From positions 7,090,501-7,154,500 of the forward strand of contig OU015669.1 in NCBI GenBank assembly GCA_907165275.2: a stretch of DNA of 64,000 nt. Reading direction: 5' to 3'. Below, in pieces: positions 58,851-64,000 of this stretch; positions within the stretch are counted from its first letter, which is position 1, and every line of letters begins with the position of its first letter. The notes beneath the pieces were generated by a model that had not been told where the DNA came from, ran no database searches, and worked only from the letters and a program-made list of their open reading frames with translations. The DNA comes from Zygaena filipendulae (Eukaryota; Arthropoda; Insecta; Lepidoptera; Zygaenidae). The translations under genes and the position numbers were made by a program.

Positions 58851-61800
58851 GTGAAAGAAGCCCCAGCAATGGTCATCTCACAGGCGTGCAATGGGAACAG
58901 TCTATCGATATGTGGCGCGGTTAATGGGAAAGACTGCAAAATGACGATAGACACCGGAGCCTCTAGGACGATAGTTCAGCCGGACATGGTGGAAGGTGCG
59001 TTGGGACGCAAGAATGTCGATTGTCGACTTCTTTCCGCCTCCGGTCAGCCAATACCCGTCCTGGAGGAAATATCAGTCACAATGTATGTGGGAGAAGTAC
59101 CGTACACTCACAACGTCATCGTGGCTGAAATTATCGACGAGTGCATTTTGGGCCTGGACTTCATGAAGAAACATAACTGCAGAATTGACGTCACTAACAG
59201 TGTTTTCAAGTGCGGCAACGAGGAGATATTGATACTTGGGGGGCCCACTGGAAAAGTGACTTGCCTAAACAAAGTTGTCATACCTGGACGAGCAGAAACT
59301 CAAGTAGAGGTGAAACTGCCATTGGCTAAAAACAATAAGCCAAGATGTGTGTTGATTGAAGATATACCAAACAAACCATCGGCTCGGAGACTCCTGACAG
59401 CAAGAACCCTTGTTAGAGGATCCAATACTGCAGTAATAAGAGTCGTGAATTTGGAGAACTACGAGGTTACCTTAAACAAGGGTGAAGTTGTTGGACAATG
59501 CGAGGAAGCTGTCTGGGTAAAGCAGTGTCAATCAATGCCGATAGCAGAATCAGATACGTCCAACACCAAGAATGGGTCTACTATTACAGAACTTCTTGAC
59601 GGCTGTAAGTACAATCTGACCTATTCGCAGAGCTTCAAAGCTAAAAAAATGCTGCTGCGCTACGCAGATATCTTCTCCTCCCAGGAAGAAGATCTTGGAA
59701 GGACGTCGTTAGTTCAACACAGAATCGACACCGGGAACGAAAGACCTATTCGGCAGCGAGCAAGGCGAATCCCAATCGCTAAGGAAAGAGAAGTGCAAGA
59801 CATGGTAGAGGATATGAGAAGGAATAAGATCATAGAACCATCTGCAAGTCCGTGGTGTTCGCCTGTGGTCTTGGTGAAGAAGAAAGATGGTAGCACGCGG
59901 TTCTGTGTAGATTATCGACGGTTGAATGATGTCACAAAGAAAGACAGCTATCCACTGCCACGTATCGACGATACCTTGGATACCCTGAGTGGTATGCAAT
60001 GGTTCTCGACCTTGGACCTGAAATCTGGCTATTGGCAGGTGGAAATCCATCCGAAAGACAAAGAGAAGACAGCATTTACAACTGGCAAAGGGTTATGGCA
60101 GTTTAACGTTATGCCTTTCGGATTGTGCAACGCGCCAGCTACCTTTGAGCGTCTCATGGAGTGTGTACTGGCAGGGTTAGTGGGAGACGCCTGCCTAGTC
60201 TATCTGGATGACGTCATCATCATGGGTCGAGACTTTGAAGATCACCTGCGGAATTTGGAGCAAGTCTTCGGAAAAATACGAGGTGCCAACTTAAAACTGA
60301 ACCCGAGGAAGTGCCATCTGTTTAGCAATAAAGTCAATTACCTCGGCCACATAATCACCAGCGAGGGAATCCAGACTGACCCGGAGAAAATTGAAGCAGT
60401 ACAGAAGTGGCCAACTCCCAGAGATAAGACGGAAGTGCGAGCCTTCCTGGGACTGTGCTCGTACTACAGGCGATTTGTTAAAGGATTTTCCGAAATCGCC
60501 AAACCGTTGCATCGCCTGACTGAAGAGAAACAGCCATTCTGTTGGGATGAGAGCTGCGAAGAAGCCTTCCGAAAATTGAGGCAGTGTTTGTGTGAAACAC
60601 CGATCTTAGGCTACCCTCAGACTTGCGGCCAGTTCATTGTCGACACGGATGCTAGCAACACGGCGATCGGTGGTGTTTTGTCTCAAAAACAAGGCGATAG
60701 AGAAGTCGTGATTGCTTATTTTAGCAAATCATTGTCGAAACCTGAACGGAACTACTGCGTGACAAGGAGAGAACTCTTGGCCGTGGTAAAGACGCTGCAA
60801 CACTTCAACAAATACCTCATCGGAAGACAGTTTACACTTCGCACTGATCACGCCGCCTTGAAGTGGTTACTTCAGTTTAAGAATCCAGAAGGTCAAGTCG
60901 CCAGATGGGTCGAACAACTCCAGGAGTTTGACTTCGTCACCGAACACCGCAGTGGGAAGGCCCATGGCAACGCTGACGCCCTCTCAAGAAGACCATGCCC
61001 GGAAGATTGTAAGCATTGTGTCAAACAGGAGTCGAAGGAACTGACCGTTAAGCTTACGAGAACGAGCCCTCCGGGACTGTGGCAAGATGAAGCCATGAGA
61101 GAAGCTCAGGAAGATGATGAAGACGTTCGACTCATCGTGGCTTGGAAAAAACGTAGTGCGGACAAACCAAAATGGATTGAGGTCGCACCCACTAGCCCTG
61201 TCACTAAAGCCTATTGGGCCCAATGGGACAGCTTTATTCTGCAGAACGGAATACTTTACCGAAAATGGGAGAAACCTAACGGCAGAGAGTTCCACCTTCA
61301 GTTAGTTGTTCCAAGGACCAGGGTGAAAGATGTTCTTCGTGAAATACACGATGGGGTTTCAGGTGGACATCTTGGCGTGAAGAGAACATTAACAAAAGTG
61401 AGAGAAAGATTCTACTGGCTTCATTGTCGAGAGGATGTGCAGGAATGGTGCCGCAAATGTACCACTTGTGCTGCAGTCAAAGGTCCGTCAACTAGGACCC
61501 GCGGAAACCTCCAACTCTATAATATTGGTGCGCCCTGGGAAAGAATTGCTGTTGACGTGGCTGGACCTTTTCCAGTGACCGAGTCAGGGAATAAGTACTT
61601 CTTGGTCGTCATGGATTATTTCACCAAGTGGCCGGAAGTGTTCGCCATACCTAATCAGGAAGCCACGACAGTAGCCTCCAAGTTGATTGAGGAAGTGATA
61701 TGTCGATTCGGTGTACCCTTGGAAATCCACTCAGATCAAGGAAGGAACTTCGAATCCCAGCTATTCCAGGAAATGTGCAAAATCTTGGGAATGCACAAGA

Positions 61801-62405
61801 CGAGGACCACGCCATATCACCCTCAGTCCGACGGCATGGTGGAGAGGTTTAACCAGACGCTAGAGAGGAATTTGGCGAAACTGGTTGATAAACACCAGAG
61901 GGATTGGGACAAATTCATACCGCTGTTCCTACTCGCCTACAGAACATCTGAGCATGAGAGCACGAAGGCGACCCCAGCGTATGTGAATTTCGGTAGAGAA
62001 CTACGGCTACCAGTGGATTTACTGACAGGCGGACCTCCAGATGACCCCCAATCGATGCAGGACTACGTTTCCGATCTACGGGAAAAAATGCAGGACGTCT
62101 ATGCTTTGGTTCGAGAGCATGGTTTGCAGTCAAGCGAGAACATGAAGACGAGATATGACCGGAGGGCGAATACAAGTGGTTTTGAGGAGGGATCACTTGT
62201 ATGGCTACACAATCCTATCCGTCGAAAGGGAAAATCTCCGAAATTACAGACTCGATGGGAAGGCCCGTACAAGATTGTTACTCGGATGAATGACGTGACG
62301 TATCGGATTCAACGTCAACCAAGGGGAGCTTTCAAAATAGTGCACATCGACCGCTTAGCACGTTATCAAGGCAGCAATAGTGACGCTCGGGACGAGCATC
62401 TCTAA
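58851..62405 (+). CDS. Retrotransposon Pol: protease, RT, RNase H, integrase
   Basis: 1184 residues counted from a GTG at 58851; the real product is probably a Gag-Pol fusion made by -1 frameshifting, so this start is only nominal. Aspartic protease DTGA at 34-37. Reverse transcriptase with YLDD at 451-454. RNase H with TDAS from about 599. Integrase with an HHCC zinc region before residue 880 and catalytic D902, D962 and E998 (DD35E). A WEGPYKIV GPY-type end lies near 1150. All catalytic residues are present and no stop interrupts the frame. The stop is 11 bp before the 3' LTR. Confidence 0.95.
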   Translation: MKEAPAMVISQACNGNSLSICGAVNGKDCKMTIDTGASRTIVQPDMVEGALGRKNVDCRLLSASGQPIPVLEEISVTMYVGEVPYTHNVIVAEIIDECILGLDFMKKHNCRIDVTNSVFKCGNEEILILGGPTGKVTCLNKVVIPGRAETQVEVKLPLAKNNKPRCVLIEDIPNKPSARRLLTARTLVRGSNTAVIRVVNLENYEVTLNKGEVVGQCEEAVWVKQCQSMPIAESDTSNTKNGSTITELLDGCKYNLTYSQSFKAKKMLLRYADIFSSQEEDLGRTSLVQHRIDTGNERPIRQRARRIPIAKEREVQDMVEDMRRNKIIEPSASPWCSPVVLVKKKDGSTRFCVDYRRLNDVTKKDSYPLPRIDDTLDTLSGMQWFSTLDLKSGYWQVEIHPKDKEKTAFTTGKGLWQFNVMPFGLCNAPATFERLMECVLAGLVGDACLVYLDDVIIMGRDFEDHLRNLEQVFGKIRGANLKLNPRKCHLFSNKVNYLGHIITSEGIQTDPEKIEAVQKWPTPRDKTEVRAFLGLCSYYRRFVKGFSEIAKPLHRLTEEKQPFCWDESCEEAFRKLRQCLCETPILGYPQTCGQFIVDTDASNTAIGGVLSQKQGDREVVIAYFSKSLSKPERNYCVTRRELLAVVKTLQHFNKYLIGRQFTLRTDHAALKWLLQFKNPEGQVARWVEQLQEFDFVTEHRSGKAHGNADALSRRPCPEDCKHCVKQESKELTVKLTRTSPPGLWQDEAMREAQEDDEDVRLIVAWKKRSADKPKWIEVAPTSPVTKAYWAQWDSFILQNGILYRKWEKPNGREFHLQLVVPRTRVKDVLREIHDGVSGGHLGVKRTLTKVRERFYWLHCREDVQEWCRKCTTCAAVKGPSTRTRGNLQLYNIGAPWERIAVDVAGPFPVTESGNKYFLVVMDYFTKWPEVFAIPNQEATTVASKLIEEVICRFGVPLEIHSDQGRNFESQLFQEMCKILGMHKTRTTPYHPQSDGMVERFNQTLERNLAKLVDKHQRDWDKFIPLFLLAYRTSEHESTKATPAYVNFGRELRLPVDLLTGGPPDDPQSMQDYVSDLREKMQDVYALVREHGLQSSENMKTRYDRRANTSGFEEGSLVWLHNPIRRKGKSPKLQTRWEGPYKIVTRMNDVTYRIQRQPRGAFKIVHIDRLARYQGSNSDARDEHL

Positions 62406-62416
62406 GAAGGGGGCAG
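62406..62416 (+). other. Polypurine tract
   Basis: GAAGGGGGCAG directly before the 3' LTR, the usual primer for plus-strand DNA synthesis. Confidence 0.7.
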
Positions 62417-62835
62417 TGTCGCGGTCGAGCTAGATTAATAGCGCGCAATGTATGCAAAACGCGCAATGCATACAAAACACGCAATGTAAAGCAAACACAT
62501 TGGAGTAGCGAATTCGATAGAAGTTCTATTCTAGAAACGTTCGGCCGAGTTTCTAGTAAAACACATCGGACTCGAACATTCTAGAGCCCCGTTCGGTTGG
62601 GTATATAAACGGCGCAACCGAACCGGACGGGCAGTTCAGTTTGAGCTTTCGAAGCGATAACTACGAGTGAATCTTGAGCGATACCTGCGACTACCTGCGA
62701 CCTTGGCGAGACTATTGGACTTCGAGATCAGTCGTTTAGTGTTTCAAGCTGTGATACCTAGACCTAGGCACCCTAGACCTAGTGTTTTTGTAAAGTTAGT
62801 GTTAAACTCCAAATAAAGAACCCTAGCACGTAACA
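62417..62835 (+). repeat. 3' LTR
   Basis: Same 419-bp length as the 5' LTR with no difference found by eye, followed by the ATAT duplication. Confidence 0.95.
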
Positions 62836-62839
62836 ATAT

Positions 62840-63308
62840 ATTACATACACATATGTTTTTACAAAAAAGTGTACAAGTATTTCATCAATCGTCTAGTATA
62901 TTAGTATAATACTATATTAGTTCGGCATTATAGACAAAAATATAGATATAGACGTAATATCTTTATTCATCAAATGGCGATGTGTGATAATAACTAAGGA
63001 TTAATATTATGTTATAGTTCTGTTTTCTGTTCAATCATACCTGCCTTTTACTACTTTTCTATAACAGTTAAATAGCAGTTAATATTTGACATTAATTTGA
63101 GATCAAATTACAAGTAAACATGCGTGCACTTTTGATTTGATCAGAGTTGTCCATATATCTTCCCCATAAACCCTAAGATTTACGACTATGAAGAGATTGC
63201 ATCTATTTGTAAGAGATTTAAATTAAGGTTAATACATATCTGACAAGAAAACCGGAGATTTGAAATACCGATGTACTTATATACAAACATATGGAAATAT
63301 TCGTATAA
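62840..63308. other. Flank between LTR element and LINE fragment
   Basis: AT-rich; nothing recognised. Confidence 0.6.
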
Positions 63309-63779
63309 GTATCCCTTCTTCTTCCTATACTTGATTATGCAGATACCTCATATCCTGACCTTAGCGGCGATTTACTTAATAAGCTGGAACGTCTCCAAAA
63401 TTTCTGTATAAGGTTCATCTTTGGGCTGCGGAAATACGACCATATATCAGAGTACCGCACCAAACTGAAATGGCTTCCTATTCGCCGTCGCCGGGACCTA
63501 CATATCCTTTCTCTCCTGTACTCTGTGCTATTTATTCCTAGAACTCCTTCCTATCTCAAAGAACGTTTCAAGTTCCTTTCTTCCTCCCATAGCCTCTCCC
63601 TTCGCTCATCTGAAAACTTATGTCTCTCCTTACCTATCCACTCCTCTAAATTCTATGATTTTTCCTACACTGTCCGAGCTGCAAGGCTTTGGAATTCCCT
63701 ACCGGTGCCTATCAGGTCTGCCAGATCGCTGGAGATATTCAAGGAGTCGTTGAGAGAACATTATCTGAACTCTGGTTAG
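63309..63779 (+). pseudogene. Non-LTR retrotransposon ORF2 C-terminus, 5' truncated
   Basis: An open frame from just after a TAA at 63306 to TAG at 63777. It shows LLLPILDYADTSYPDL, LERLQNFCIRFIFGLRKYDH, KLKWLPIRRRRDLHILSLLY and RAARLWNSLPVPIRSARSLE, the region after the reverse-transcriptase core in Jockey/CR1-like elements. The RT catalytic motifs are absent. This is the usual outcome of incomplete reverse transcription. The 3' tail may run past the window end. Confidence 0.8.
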
Positions 63780-64000
63780 CGCAATAGGTTCCGTGAACAC
63801 TGAACAGTGTATCTATTAGTACATTTTAAGCATGTTTGTTGTTGCTGTTGTTTATTGTATGTGTGTATATATATTTGTTTATGTCCGTCTAATGTATGTT
63901 TAAGTAGTCCCAATTCGTTTTTGTATCTGTTTTTGGAATGTTATCTAAATGCCGCACTCTCTACCTTTCTCTTCCTCTCTCCCTCTAACTTAGGTTGCCT
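63780..64000 (+). mobile_element. Probable 3' untranslated tail of the LINE fragment
   Basis: T/G-rich and pyrimidine-rich sequence directly after the LINE stop codon, with no poly(A) or simple-repeat end before the window stops. Confidence 0.4.

Larger units (their letters stand above)
56912..62835 (+). mobile_element. Complete Ty3/gypsy LTR retrotransposon
   Basis: A 5.9-kb element with 419-bp LTRs at both ends (56912-57330 and 62417-62835) that look identical by eye, and a 4-bp ATAT duplication (56908-56911 and 62836-62839). Internal order is primer site, gag, -1 frameshift, pol (protease, RT, RNase H, integrase), polypurine tract. No env frame. The order RT-RNaseH-integrase and a GPY-type integrase end place it in Ty3/gypsy; no chromodomain is seen. 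Both frames are open throughout. Identical LTRs mean a recent insertion. It lies about 8.6 kb upstream of the Delta start codon on the opposite strand. Confidence 0.95.

Overview
The window looks like a lepidopteran (moth or butterfly) nuclear genome. Introns are long and AT-rich with many copies of GTACCTAC-type words, short Helitron-like elements ending in a GC hairpin plus CTAG are scattered throughout, and the two host genes match insect families. All gene models were built by eye from frame, splice sites and family motifs; no search or transcript data were available.

Layout. (1) About 1-8.6 kb, plus strand: the 3' part of an SR splicing-factor gene of the B52/SRp55 (SRSF4/5/6) type, from the second RRM to the stop at 8436. 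Its introns hold a likely poison exon that opens with an in-frame TAA, a possible 21-nt microexon, and two sister C/D-box snoRNA candidates. Each snoRNA has its D box about 71-72 nt upstream of a 3' splice site, and both share a 14-nt guide complementary to a conserved 28S rRNA stretch. (2) About 8.6-12.7 kb: the intergenic space between two convergent genes, with a foldback MITE and a Helitron. (3) 14.9-48.3 kb, minus strand: the complete coding region of the Notch ligand Delta, seven coding exons and 745 residues. It has a signal peptide, MNNL and DSL domains, nine EGF repeats, a transmembrane segment and an intracellular tail ending in a PDZ-ligand-like ATQV. The proximal 3'UTR carries exact Pumilio-type elements and K-box sites, and the large introns carry many Su(H)/CSL consensus words. 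(4) About 48.9-64 kb: a transposon-rich flank upstream of Delta. Its main feature is a complete Ty3/gypsy LTR retrotransposon (56912-62835) with LTRs that look identical by eye, a 4-bp target duplication, intact gag and pol, and a textbook -1 frameshift signal at the gag/pol junction. The 3' end of a non-LTR retrotransposon follows.

How the parts relate. The SR gene appears to combine a splicing regulator, a likely autoregulatory NMD switch and snoRNA hosting. Delta shows a large regulatory landscape (long introns, CSL sites, 3'UTR control elements) around a compact, very GC-rich coding exon. The LTR element is young and lies about 8.6 kb upstream of the Delta start codon, in the opposite orientation.
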